DNA from: G963678255 sp963678255
GTDB taxonomy: Bacteria; Cloacimonadota; Cloacimonadia; Cloacimonadales; WRIO01
Length of the DNA stretch: 64,000 bases
Direction of reading: 5' to 3'
NCBI GenBank assembly: GCA_963678255.2
Contig: CAXXTW010000001.1
Span: 558,001-622,000, forward strand
This document shows positions 52,404 to 60,732 of this stretch, one piece after another; position 1 is the stretch's first letter, and each line of letters starts with the position of its first letter. The notes beneath the pieces are model-generated. The model was not told where the DNA came from. It worked only from the letters and a program-made list of their open reading frames with translations, and made no database searches. A program made the translations under genes and the position numbers.

Positions 52404-53753
52404 TTATGAAGAAGAAATTGAAATATCATTTAAGTGAATTGATTTTTCAGATTTAAGGGTAACCTTGCCATTAAAGCTAACATTTTCATTAAAAGTAAAA
52501 TTACCAGTAACAGATAAATACTGACAATTTTTTAAAGAAGGTATTTGATTGCAATGGAAGGCTAATTGATCAATGGTTTCATAATAACGAGGATCTAATT
52601 CAACAATAGGAAGCTCATCTCTATTGGTAAACAAGGTATAATCAGGAGTCAATTCGTAAACATCAGACCATACTACAAGCATGTCCTGAGTTTTTTTTAC
52701 AGGGATAAAACGATCACGACCAACCAAGACAGCTTTAGCACCATTGAATAAACTAATAGCAGATCCCATAGCTGTTTCTAATTGAACTACATTTGTACCA
52801 TCTACAGTTTTTGGATTAACAATAAGAGGAAGATCTATTAAATTATTGTTTTGATTCATATAGTCTTTCAAGGATTTTAAATTGATCCATAAGTTATTTG
52901 TGTTAAAAAATTTAAAGGTTTCAATATTTTGAAATTGATGAATTTCATCTTCAGGGCATTGTGCTAACTCTCTCAAGACTAGTCTTCCGTTTTTCAATTT
53001 AGCTAAATGTCCGCCTTTTTTATCCATTTCAGTACGAGCACAAACTTCCATAATAAAAGGAATTTCTTTAGATAACATGAGTGTAAGGATTTTTTCATCA
53101 AGTACAGCACCTAAGTTGTCAGAATTGGAAACAAAGAGAATCTCTTTACCCTGAGATAATAGTTTGTCAATTAATCCTTCCTGAGTCAGACAGGTATAAA
53201 GATCTCCGTGACCAGGGGGGTTCCAATTAGAATCGACATTTTTATGATCAAGAGGCATAAAGTTATCTTGTCTGATTTTCGGGAATTTATTTTGAACAAA
53301 GTCTATGGGTAGATTTTTAATAGTTAAGTCAGAATATTTTTTTAAATAGTTTAGAGTGTCATTTTGAGTATTAAAGCTATTCATAAGAATTAGTGGTATA
53401 TCACAATGTGTTTTTTTACGTAACGATAAAATCTGGTTTACAATAATATCTAAGAATGTTAAATCACCTTTTACTGGTAATAGAGATTTTGCTTTTTTTA
53501 GTCCCATACTCGTTCCAAGCCCACCATTTAGTTTAAGAACAGCAACTTTGTTATAAGCCTGAGGATTTATTTTAGATAATTGGGAATAGATCAATACAGA
53601 GTCTGAATCAGGGATTTCAATATCATTAGCAGATAATTTCCCTTTTTCTCCCTTGATATATTTGCTGTAATAACGAATGAATGTATCAATAACCAAGTCG
53701 TTCAAATTTTCATTTTCCATTAATTTTTGGAATACATTTGCATTATCATTCAT
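52404..53753 (-). CDS. UTP-glucose-1-phosphate uridylyltransferase (eukaryote-type UDPGP family)
   Basis: 449 aa. The family motif KLNGGLGTSMGLKKAKSLLP (about residues 75-94) holds the nucleotide loop, and the substrate helix includes PPGHGDLYTCLTQEG. The C-terminus is a short left-handed beta-helix (NVSFNGKVTLKSE). These enzymes make UDP-glucose (or other UDP-sugars) for surface glycans. Bacterial GalU belongs to a different family, so this is the UDPGP type also found in eukaryotes and some bacteria. GGAGG sits four bases from the ATG. Confidence 0.9.
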   Translation of the reverse strand: MNDNANVFQKLMENENLNDLVIDTFIRYYSKYIKGEKGKLSANDIEIPDSDSVLIYSQLSKINPQAYNKVAVLKLNGGLGTSMGLKKAKSLLPVKGDLTFLDIIVNQILSLRKKTHCDIPLILMNSFNTQNDTLNYLKKYSDLTIKNLPIDFVQNKFPKIRQDNFMPLDHKNVDSNWNPPGHGDLYTCLTQEGLIDKLLSQGKEILFVSNSDNLGAVLDEKILTLMLSKEIPFIMEVCARTEMDKKGGHLAKLKNGRLVLRELAQCPEDEIHQFQNIETFKFFNTNNLWINLKSLKDYMNQNNNLIDLPLIVNPKTVDGTNVVQLETAMGSAISLFNGAKAVLVGRDRFIPVKKTQDMLVVWSDVYELTPDYTLFTNRDELPIVELDPRYYETIDQLAFHCNQIPSLKNCQYLSVTGNFTFNENVSFNGKVTLKSEKSIHLNDISISSS

Positions 53754-53958
53754 ATAACCTCCATGATATTCTCAACATATGATCCTAATTGATAAAGATA
53801 TCGTTAATAATATATTTGTCAAATAAAAAAGGAAGAAAAATATATTTATGTATTAGAAAATATTAGGACTATGTTAGTGGTTATCTTGATTTTGCAATGA
53901 ATATGAGAGAAGAAGTAAATAATATTATCTCAAAAATAAATAAAATGGTAATAAGATG

Positions 53959-55248
53959 CTATTTTTTTGTTTGTTCTTCTTTTAGTTTTTTCCACCAATC
54001 CAAACGTTTTTTAATATCTCTTTCAAAACCATATTCTGAAGGGGTATAATAGTCTTTTTCATTCATTTTATCAGGGAAGTATTTTTGATAAAAATAGTGA
54101 TTTTTATGATCATGATCATATTTATATTCTTTGCCATAGTCAAGATCTTTCATAAGCTTGGTAGGCGCATTTCTAATAACTAATGGAACAGGATAATGAC
54201 CTGTTTTGAGAGCATCTTCTTTTGCTTTAAGGTATGCTGATTCAAGAGAATTACTTTTAGGAGCCGTAGCCAGATAAATGACTAACTGAGCAAGGTGAAC
54301 ATTACATTCTGGCATTCCGATAAAATGAATGGCTTCTTTGACTGCGATTGCCTGAAGAAGAGCCTGAGGGTCTGCTAATCCTACATCTTCAGAAGCAAAT
54401 CGAGTTAATCTTCGAGCTATATACATAGGATCTTCTCCAGATTCCAACATTCTTGCTAACCAGTAAAGACCAGCTTGTGGATCAGATCCTCTTAAGGATT
54501 TATGTAAAGCTGAGATAAGGTTATAATGCTCTTCTCCTGATTTATCATAGATAAACATTTTTTTTGATAGAAAACTTTCAAGATCAACAGGATTATAAGG
54601 AAGTTTTTCAGGTTTATGTTTAATTAGTGAATCAAGAATATTGAGTGATTTTCTTGCATCTCCTCCAGAAAGATCTGTGATAAACTTGATTGAATCCTTA
54701 TCAAACCAGTTTTCTTTTTCTTCATTTATTAATACTCTGGTTAGAATGCTTTTAATAGCATCATCTGATAAGCTATTTAAAACAAGGACATGACATCTTG
54801 ACAATAGAGCTGAGATTACGTAAAAAGAAGGATTTTCTGTGGTAGCTCCAATGAGAATTATTGACCCTGATTCCACATAATGAAGAAAAGCATCTTGTTG
54901 AGATCTGTTAAATCTGTGAATTTCATCAATGAAAAGGATTGTTGGTCTGTAAAAGACTTTCATTTGTTCTTCTGCTTCTTTCATAACATCTTTTACTTCT
55001 TTAATACCTGATAAAACAGCACTGAAAGAAACAAATGAATAATCTGAATGTTTTTTTATCATTCGAGCGATAGTCGTTTTTCCTGAGCCTGGTGGTCCCC
55101 AAAGAATGAAAGATTGGAATCTGCCAGATTCAATCATAGATTTTAAGATGGAATCATTAATTAATAAATGTTCCTGCCCGACAATCTGGTCAAGAGTTTG
55201 AGGTCTATAACGTTCAGCTAAGGGAAGCAGAGAAATATCATGTTTCAT
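53959..55248 (-). CDS. rarA: Replication-associated recombination factor RarA (MgsA)
   Basis: 429 aa. N-terminal LPLAERYRPQTLDQIVGQ motif, AAA+ Walker A GPPGSGKT (residues 51-58), Walker B ILFIDEIHRFN (D108/E109), sensor AGATTENP (IGATTENPSF) and ARKSLNILD. The C-terminal tetramerisation domain has SLRGSDPQAGLYWLARML. It acts at stalled replication forks. Its ATG overlaps the Nudix gene stop by four bases (ATGA). Confidence 0.95.
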   Translation of the reverse strand: MKHDISLLPLAERYRPQTLDQIVGQEHLLINDSILKSMIESGRFQSFILWGPPGSGKTTIARMIKKHSDYSFVSFSAVLSGIKEVKDVMKEAEEQMKVFYRPTILFIDEIHRFNRSQQDAFLHYVESGSIILIGATTENPSFYVISALLSRCHVLVLNSLSDDAIKSILTRVLINEEKENWFDKDSIKFITDLSGGDARKSLNILDSLIKHKPEKLPYNPVDLESFLSKKMFIYDKSGEEHYNLISALHKSLRGSDPQAGLYWLARMLESGEDPMYIARRLTRFASEDVGLADPQALLQAIAVKEAIHFIGMPECNVHLAQLVIYLATAPKSNSLESAYLKAKEDALKTGHYPVPLVIRNAPTKLMKDLDYGKEYKYDHDHKNHYFYQKYFPDKMNEKDYYTPSEYGFERDIKKRLDWWKKLKEEQTKK

Positions 55249-56024
55249 TTTAATCCTTTTACAATCATAGTTTGATAAAGAAATATCGCAGCTTTTCCAA
55301 TTGCTGCAAAGGGTTCTTTTGTAAGAAAATTGTTCAATTCATTAGAATCAAGGCAGGTTAATTTATCATGTTCTTCTCTGTGAGTAGCTGTCAATGACTT
55401 TACTTCAAATTGTTTACTATCTAAATTTAGTTTAGCAAAAAAAAGAAACTCAGTTTTATTATTGTAATGAGACACTGCTGTTCCCAAACAAATTAAAGAA
55501 TCAATATTATTAGTAGTAATTCCTGTTTCTTCTTCCATTTCTTTCAGAATTAGTTCAAAGGGGTGTTCTGGAAGATTATTCACTGCTTCGAGGGTACCAC
55601 CGATAATATGCCATTCGGATTTACCCTCAGCCATTTTTGAACTTCTTTTTCCAATAATAATTTTATTATCTGTTGTTTCCATGACAACACAGGCAGCCAT
55701 ACAATTAGCCATTTCTTTATTATTATTTTGAAATAAATGTCTGTTTTTTACATTTGTTCCTACAAATGATTTATAATTTGTTTCTTGTATAACACATTCT
55801 AGTGAAGAGCTTTTTAAACTCATATTTATCAAAGAGTAACATTGACCATCATAGAGTAATTGATTTTCATTACTCATTTCAAGAACCCAAGTATTATTTA
55901 TTATATTATTAGTGTTTTGGGAGTATCTTTTTAACTCAGGTAGTAGATTTAATTTAATCTGTTCTTTATTGAAGGGTCCTTTAAACAGGATCGAGAATTC
56001 ATCATTATCTTCTTTTAGATTCAT
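55245..56024 (-). CDS. Nudix hydrolase with an unassigned N-terminal domain
   Basis: 259 aa. Residues about 105-240 form a Nudix domain with the box GGTLEAVNNLPEHPFELILKE then EMEEETGI; the usual REUxEExGU is KEMEEETGI, which keeps the metal-binding glutamates. The N-terminal hundred residues (KGPFNKEQIKLNLLP) are unlike anything I recognise. It may hydrolyse a nucleoside diphosphate derivative. It overlaps aroK and rarA by four bases at each end, so the three genes are translated together. Confidence 0.8.
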   Translation of the reverse strand: MNLKEDNDEFSILFKGPFNKEQIKLNLLPELKRYSQNTNNIINNTWVLEMSNENQLLYDGQCYSLINMSLKSSSLECVIQETNYKSFVGTNVKNRHLFQNNNKEMANCMAACVVMETTDNKIIIGKRSSKMAEGKSEWHIIGGTLEAVNNLPEHPFELILKEMEEETGITTNNIDSLICLGTAVSHYNNKTEFLFFAKLNLDSKQFEVKSLTATHREEHDKLTCLDSNELNNFLTKEPFAAIGKAAIFLYQTMIVKGLK

Positions 56025-56488
56025 AAGATTTCCTCATAATTATTAATAACCCTATTAGCACATTGTGAATATAAGTCAAATCTTTTTATCCAAAGTTTTT
56101 TGATTTCCAACTCAGATTTTCCAATTATCAAGGGTCTGTCTGTGTTTTTAATTCTTTCCCAAATACAATCCCAATCAGTATTCATAAAAATAGTATTACA
56201 TTCAGAATCTTTAATAAGAGTTCTATTAAATTCTGATTCAATAATTCCTCCCCCAGTTGATAAAACAAAAGTATTATTCTTTAATATTATATTTAGGGTA
56301 TCAGATTCAAGTTTTCTAAAGTAAGATTCACCATATTTATTAAAAATCTCCAGAATAGATAAGGAACATTGTTTTTCGATAAAATCATCCAGATCTATAA
56401 ATGGTAAAGATAGACTTAAGGCGAGTTTTTTCCCTATGTATGTTTTCCCTGCACCCATAAAGCCAATAAGAAGAATTTTATTTGTCAT
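56021..56488 (-). CDS. aroK: Shikimate kinase
   Basis: 155 aa. ATP loop GFMGAGKTYIGKKLA (about residues 9-23), shikimate-binding DLDDFIEKQ and a glycine-rich STGGGIIE loop are present, as is the R-P-L (DRPLIIG) lid. Phosphorylates shikimate in chorismate synthesis. It is the first gene of the aroK-Nudix-rarA operon. The ATG lies only about three bases past the U-run of a terminator, with no ribosome site visible. Confidence 0.93.
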   Translation of the reverse strand: MTNKILLIGFMGAGKTYIGKKLALSLSLPFIDLDDFIEKQCSLSILEIFNKYGESYFRKLESDTLNIILKNNTFVLSTGGGIIESEFNRTLIKDSECNTIFMNTDWDCIWERIKNTDRPLIIGKSELEIKKLWIKRFDLYSQCANRVINNYEEIL

Positions 56489-56490
56489 TT

Positions 56491-56522
56491 TAAAAAAAAA
56501 GGGCAGGTAAGATTCCTGCCCA
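56491..56522 (-). terminator. Terminator/attenuator between rpsA and aroK
   Basis: On the minus strand a 7-bp GC stem (GGGCAGG/CCTGCCC, 56501-56507 with 56515-56521) is followed by nine T and then the aroK ATG at 56488. It ends rpsA mRNA. Any transcript reaching aroK from rpsA must read through it. Confidence 0.85.
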
Positions 56523-56538
56523 TATAATCATTTCGATA

Positions 56539-58371
56539 TTATTCTTCAGAATCGTGAACTTCAGCTTCATGTTCTTCGAACATATTGTTGTATTTAGTGT
56601 CATCATATCCATAGTTTTCATCTTCAATTGCTTGAGCAAGTTCATGATCAACTTCGTTGTCCTGATCAACTTCACCACCTGTTCTTTCGATCATTCTATC
56701 ACGATGAATTTTCTGATATTCTTTCATGAGACCTTTATCTCTACTAAAGAACCATGCTTTTACACTAAGAATCAAGCGACGATTGTCTTTATCGATTTCA
56801 ATGATTTTCATATCTAATTCTTCATTGATATCAAAAGCATCTTCAGGTTTATTAATTTTTGGAACCGCAAGATGAGAGATAGGAACAAAACCTTCGACAA
56901 TTGTATCCTGATAAGGGATATCAACTAAGATCCCTTTAGGGATACATTTCGAAACAGTACCTCTGACTTCAGTATTAATTGGTAGCATTTGATCTATTGA
57001 TTCCCAAGGATCTGAATGCATTTGCTTAACACCTAAAGCCACACGATGAAGAAGTTTATCAATAGAAAGAACAACAGCTTCAACTTCTTGTCCTTTTTTT
57101 AATATCTCTTTTGGATGATAAATTCTTTTTGTCCAAGATATGTCAGAAATATGGATTAATCCGTCAATATCTTCTTCGATTTCAACAAAAGCACCAAAAG
57201 GAGTTATATTTTTTATTTTTCTATTAACAATTGTGCCTGCAGGGTAGCGATCTTCGATTGTTAGCCATGGGTTAGCTTGCATTTGTTTCATTCCCAATGA
57301 GATTCTTTGGTTTTCTCTAGATACGCTGAGAACGATAGCTTCAATAGTTTCATCTTCTTTAACGATTTGTCTTGGATTATTAATTTTACGAGTCCAGGAC
57401 ATTTCGCTTACATGGACAAGACCTTCAACACCTGGTTCAATTTCAATAAATGCACCATAATTAGTAATGTTAACTACTTTACCTTTTACTTTAGTTCCTT
57501 CAGGGTATTTCATTTCTATATTTTCCCATGGATGAGGAACTAATTGTTTAAGGCCAAGAGAAACTCTTTGATTTTCTTCGTCAAAACCTATAACTTTAAC
57601 TTTTACTTTATTTCCAATATTCAGCATTTCTGAAGGATGATTGATTCTTCCCCAAGACATATCGGTGATATGTAAGAGACCATCAATCCCACCTAAATCA
57701 ACAAAAGCACCGTAATCTGTAATATTTTTAACTTCACCATCAAGTTCAGCTCCGATTTGAATGCGTTCTTTGAGAGTTTCTTTTTTCTTAGCGATATCTT
57801 CCTCAAGAACTTTTTTACGAGAAACGATAATATTCTTTTTATCCTCGTCAATTTTAATAATTTTTAATTGAACTTCTTTGTTAATGAATTGATCAAGATT
57901 TGGGATGTTTTTGAGTGAAATCTGAGAACCAGGTAGAAAAGCTTCTATACCTAATACATCTGCAATCATTCCACCTTTAACTCGGCGTCTTAAAACACCA
58001 GAGATTGTTTCATTGTTTTCATATACAAATTTTAATTTTTCCCGGTTAAGGATAAAGTCAGCACGTTTTTTGGACAACTTTGGCTTTCCATCAGATCCCT
58101 CAGAGGAAATAATGTAAACTTTGACTTTTTCTCCCTTTTCTGGCAATTTTTGATTGATAAATTCATTAATGGAGATAGAAGCTTCTGATTTGTAGCCAAT
58201 ATCAACCAAGACTTCCCTTTCGTTGACGCTGACAACAACAGCTTCAACTATTTGGTTGGGGCTAAAGCTGTTAAATGATTGTTCCAGCAATTCAGCCATG
58301 GAATTTGGTTCCTGTTGATTTGATTGATTTTGTTCTTTGTCCATCAAATCGTTTTGATCGTTAAAACTCAT
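56539..58371 (-). CDS. rpsA: 30S ribosomal protein S1
   Basis: 610 aa from the ATG at 58371, which follows AAGGAGGAATCAT; the frame is open to 58437 but that overlaps ispH further. Six S1 RNA-binding repeats can be counted, for example VVVSVNEREVLVDIGYK, GEVKNITDYGAFVDLGG, GKVVNITNYGAFIEIEPG, RKIKNITPFGAFVEIEED. The tail after the last repeat is acidic (DENYGYDD, FEEHEAEVHDSEE). Helps mRNA bind to the 30S subunit. It follows ispH with an 11-base overlap, a classic cmk-plsC-ispH-rpsA order. Confidence 0.95.
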   Translation of the reverse strand: MSFNDQNDLMDKEQNQSNQQEPNSMAELLEQSFNSFSPNQIVEAVVVSVNEREVLVDIGYKSEASISINEFINQKLPEKGEKVKVYIISSEGSDGKPKLSKKRADFILNREKLKFVYENNETISGVLRRRVKGGMIADVLGIEAFLPGSQISLKNIPNLDQFINKEVQLKIIKIDEDKKNIIVSRKKVLEEDIAKKKETLKERIQIGAELDGEVKNITDYGAFVDLGGIDGLLHITDMSWGRINHPSEMLNIGNKVKVKVIGFDEENQRVSLGLKQLVPHPWENIEMKYPEGTKVKGKVVNITNYGAFIEIEPGVEGLVHVSEMSWTRKINNPRQIVKEDETIEAIVLSVSRENQRISLGMKQMQANPWLTIEDRYPAGTIVNRKIKNITPFGAFVEIEEDIDGLIHISDISWTKRIYHPKEILKKGQEVEAVVLSIDKLLHRVALGVKQMHSDPWESIDQMLPINTEVRGTVSKCIPKGILVDIPYQDTIVEGFVPISHLAVPKINKPEDAFDINEELDMKIIEIDKDNRRLILSVKAWFFSRDKGLMKEYQKIHRDRMIERTGGEVDQDNEVDHELAQAIEDENYGYDDTKYNNMFEEHEAEVHDSEE

Positions 58372-59263
58372 ATGATTCCTCCTTATAACCGGGAATTTCT
58401 TCAACGCATTTAGCGAAGTTAGAATTATTCCCAACAATTTCTATTATTTTATTATATACGTCTATAATTATCCAATCAGGAGTTGAAGCACCGGCCGTTA
58501 ACCCTATGAAAGGGGTATTTTCAAACCATTGAGAGCAGATTTCTTCTGCTGTTTCAATATGATACGTTTTTGTATAAGCTGAACTCAAGGTAGCCAACAT
58601 TTTGGTATTTGAGCTATTTTTCCCACCAATGACTATCAAGACATCACTTTTTTTTGCTAATTCAATGGTCGCATTTTGTCTGATATTGGTGGCATTACAT
58701 ATTGTATTGAAAACTCTTAATTCATTCACTTTTGGGAGAAGAGCGTTTACAAGTTGTTCCAAATTTTGGCTATTCTGAGTCGTTTGGCAAATAATAGCAG
58801 CTTTAGCAAATCGAGTTTCCGGAAGGGATTCTAAATTGTCATTAATAATAAAAAAATCTCCCTTAATGTAGGATTTTAGAGCTATGATTTCAGGATGATC
58901 GGGATTTCCTAGAATAAAGATTTCATAACCTTCTTCACCTGCTTTTCTAGCATATTCAAAAGCCTTGGAAACATATGGACAGGTGGCATCGATTATTGGT
59001 ATATTTTTATTATTTATTATATCTAATTCATAAAGAGGAACGCCATGAGAGCGAATAATAACAGGTCTATCATCGAGTTGATCAATATTATCAATCTCAA
59101 AAATACCTTTTGAGTTGAGATGGTCAACCATTTGAGGGTTATGTATGATGGGGCCGAGAGTGAAGGCACTCTTATAAGACTGAGCAGCTTCTTCAGCGAG
59201 CTTGATCGCTCTTTTTACTCCAAAACAGAAACCCGAATTTTTTGCGATTTTAATTTGCTTCAT
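58361..59263 (-). CDS. ispH: 4-hydroxy-3-methylbut-2-enyl diphosphate reductase
   Basis: 300 aa. The three cysteines that hold the iron-sulfur cluster are C13 (SGFCFGVKRA), C95 (IDATCPYVSK) and C189 (NTICNATNIRQ). Also HNPQMVDHL and SHGVPLYE near the substrate site, and LTAGASTPDWI near the C-terminus. It makes IPP/DMAPP in the MEP isoprenoid pathway. It overlaps plsC by 14 bases and rpsA by 11. Confidence 0.95.
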   Translation of the reverse strand: MKQIKIAKNSGFCFGVKRAIKLAEEAAQSYKSAFTLGPIIHNPQMVDHLNSKGIFEIDNIDQLDDRPVIIRSHGVPLYELDIINNKNIPIIDATCPYVSKAFEYARKAGEEGYEIFILGNPDHPEIIALKSYIKGDFFIINDNLESLPETRFAKAAIICQTTQNSQNLEQLVNALLPKVNELRVFNTICNATNIRQNATIELAKKSDVLIVIGGKNSSNTKMLATLSSAYTKTYHIETAEEICSQWFENTPFIGLTAGASTPDWIIIDVYNKIIEIVGNNSNFAKCVEEIPGYKEESYEF

Positions 59264-59849
59264 GCTTTAACTCATTTATTTTGTCGAAAATATAATCAGC
59301 TACCTTTTGGTAGTTTTCTCTTTCTTGCTTCCAAGAGAGAAACAGATCATGTGATATTTTTTCACCGATCACAATTTTCAATCTTTTTTTTCTAAGTAAA
59401 AGATCGAGAAAATGATCAGAATCTTTTATGCAAAGAGGAACAACATCTTTTTTTAATAGTAAGACCATCATGCCTATACCAGCTTTTGCTGTTGTACCAT
59501 TTCTTGTTCCCTGAGGGAACATTAAGAGTGAATTACCATTATTTAAAATTTTGATACACTTTTTAATAGCCTTTAAGTCTGTTTTGCCACGATTTATGGA
59601 AATAGCGTTTAAAAAACTGATAAATGCACCTATAGGTTTAAATTTAAACAATTCAGACTTTGCTAAATAATAGATCTCAGCAGGAATGACAGATCCAATA
59701 TAAGGGGGATCAAAATTCGAAATATGATTCGAAGCGATGATAGAACCCTTTGCTTGCTCTAATCTTTCTGGATGAATGATTTCCACTCTTAGGAAAATCT
59801 TCATTCCTACAAAAACAACTTTGGTAATTAAATTATAAATAATCCGCAA
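59250..59849 (-). CDS. plsC: 1-acyl-sn-glycerol-3-phosphate acyltransferase (PlsC family)
   Basis: 199 aa, starting at TTG (59849) within the cmk coding region, so a 17-base overlap. Motif I NHISNFDPPY is the H-x4-D acyltransferase site (H42, D47), and LLMFPQGTRNGT is motif III. It converts lysophosphatidate to phosphatidate at the membrane. A shorter start at the ATG of MKIFL (residue 16) is possible. Operon with cmk and ispH. Confidence 0.9.
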   Translation of the reverse strand: MRIIYNLITKVVFVGMKIFLRVEIIHPERLEQAKGSIIASNHISNFDPPYIGSVIPAEIYYLAKSELFKFKPIGAFISFLNAISINRGKTDLKAIKKCIKILNNGNSLLMFPQGTRNGTTAKAGIGMMVLLLKKDVVPLCIKDSDHFLDLLLRKKRLKIVIGEKISHDLFLSWKQERENYQKVADYIFDKINELKHEAN

Positions 59850-60516
59850 TTTCTTCGTTAATCTTCCTTAATATATATTTGACTTGTTGATTTACAGTCA
59901 TATTTGTTGTATTGATTTCTATGGCATCGAATGCTCGAGTCAGTGGAGCAATATCCCGAGTTGAGTCATTAATGTCTCTCCATGCTAATTCTTCCATAAT
60001 TTCATCTAAATCAGCGAGAGGATTTTGTTCTTTTAATTCAATCCATCTTCTTTTAGCTCTGGTTTCTAAATCTGCGACCATATAGAATTTAAAATCAGCA
60101 TCTGGGAAAACGATAGTTCCGATATCTCGTCCGTCTAAAACAACATTGTTATCTTCTGACATTTTACGTTGTAACTCAACCATCTTTCTTCTGACACATG
60201 CTATGGTAGCGATTTTAGATGACAGTTTGGTGATTTCAGGTTTTCTAATATCTTCCGAAATATCTCTATCATTCAGAAACAAGTGATAAGACCCTTCAAT
60301 TTGTTTAAATGTCATCTTTAGTTTTTCTAGCATTGTTTCTAGAGCAAAAAAGTCTTCTAGATCAATTTGTTTTTCCAAAGCGAATAAGGCACACGCTCTG
60401 TACATAGCTCCAGTATCTATATAGAGACACTCTAATTCTTCAGCGAGAAGTTTTGCTGTTGTACTTTTCCCGGAGGCTGCCGGGCCATCAATGGCAATAA
60501 TATAACTCTTTCCCAT
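59833..60516 (-). CDS. cmk: Cytidylate kinase
   Basis: 227 aa. P-loop GPAASGKSTTAKLLAEEL (about residues 8-25), the DTGAMYRA motif and DGRDIGTIVFPDADFKFY, then the lid region RAKRRWIELK are present. It phosphorylates CMP/dCMP. It leads the cluster cmk-plsC-ispH-rpsA on the minus strand. The ribosome site AGTAGGT is weak. Confidence 0.95.
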   Translation of the reverse strand: MGKSYIIAIDGPAASGKSTTAKLLAEELECLYIDTGAMYRACALFALEKQIDLEDFFALETMLEKLKMTFKQIEGSYHLFLNDRDISEDIRKPEITKLSSKIATIACVRRKMVELQRKMSEDNNVVLDGRDIGTIVFPDADFKFYMVADLETRAKRRWIELKEQNPLADLDEIMEELAWRDINDSTRDIAPLTRAFDAIEINTTNMTVNQQVKYILRKINEEIADYL

Positions 60517-60684
60517 TTTACCTACTTTAGACTATAATAATCCATGATATATTTTTTGCACGTATTCGTCAATCTTTTTTTAATGATATTATAAATATAA
60601 TGATTAAGAATAGTTTAAATAATATTTATGTCATAAGTCATAAATTTGAAAAATTATGATAATTTCAAAATAAGAGAGAAAAAG
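60517..60684. other. Intergenic region
   Basis: About 170 A+T-rich bases upstream of cmk. It should contain the promoter of the cmk operon on the minus strand. No specific element is convincing. Confidence 0.3.
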
Positions 60685-60712
60685 AAAAGCAGGTCAACAG
60701 ACCTGCTTTTCC
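60681..60712 (-). terminator. Rho-independent terminator
   Basis: An 11-bp perfect stem (AAAAGCAGGTC at 60685-60695, GACCTGCTTTT at 60700-60710) with loop AACA. On the minus strand it ends in T-rich sequence after the large secreted protein gene. Confidence 0.85.
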
Positions 60713-60732
60713 TATATTTTGATTTAGATGAA

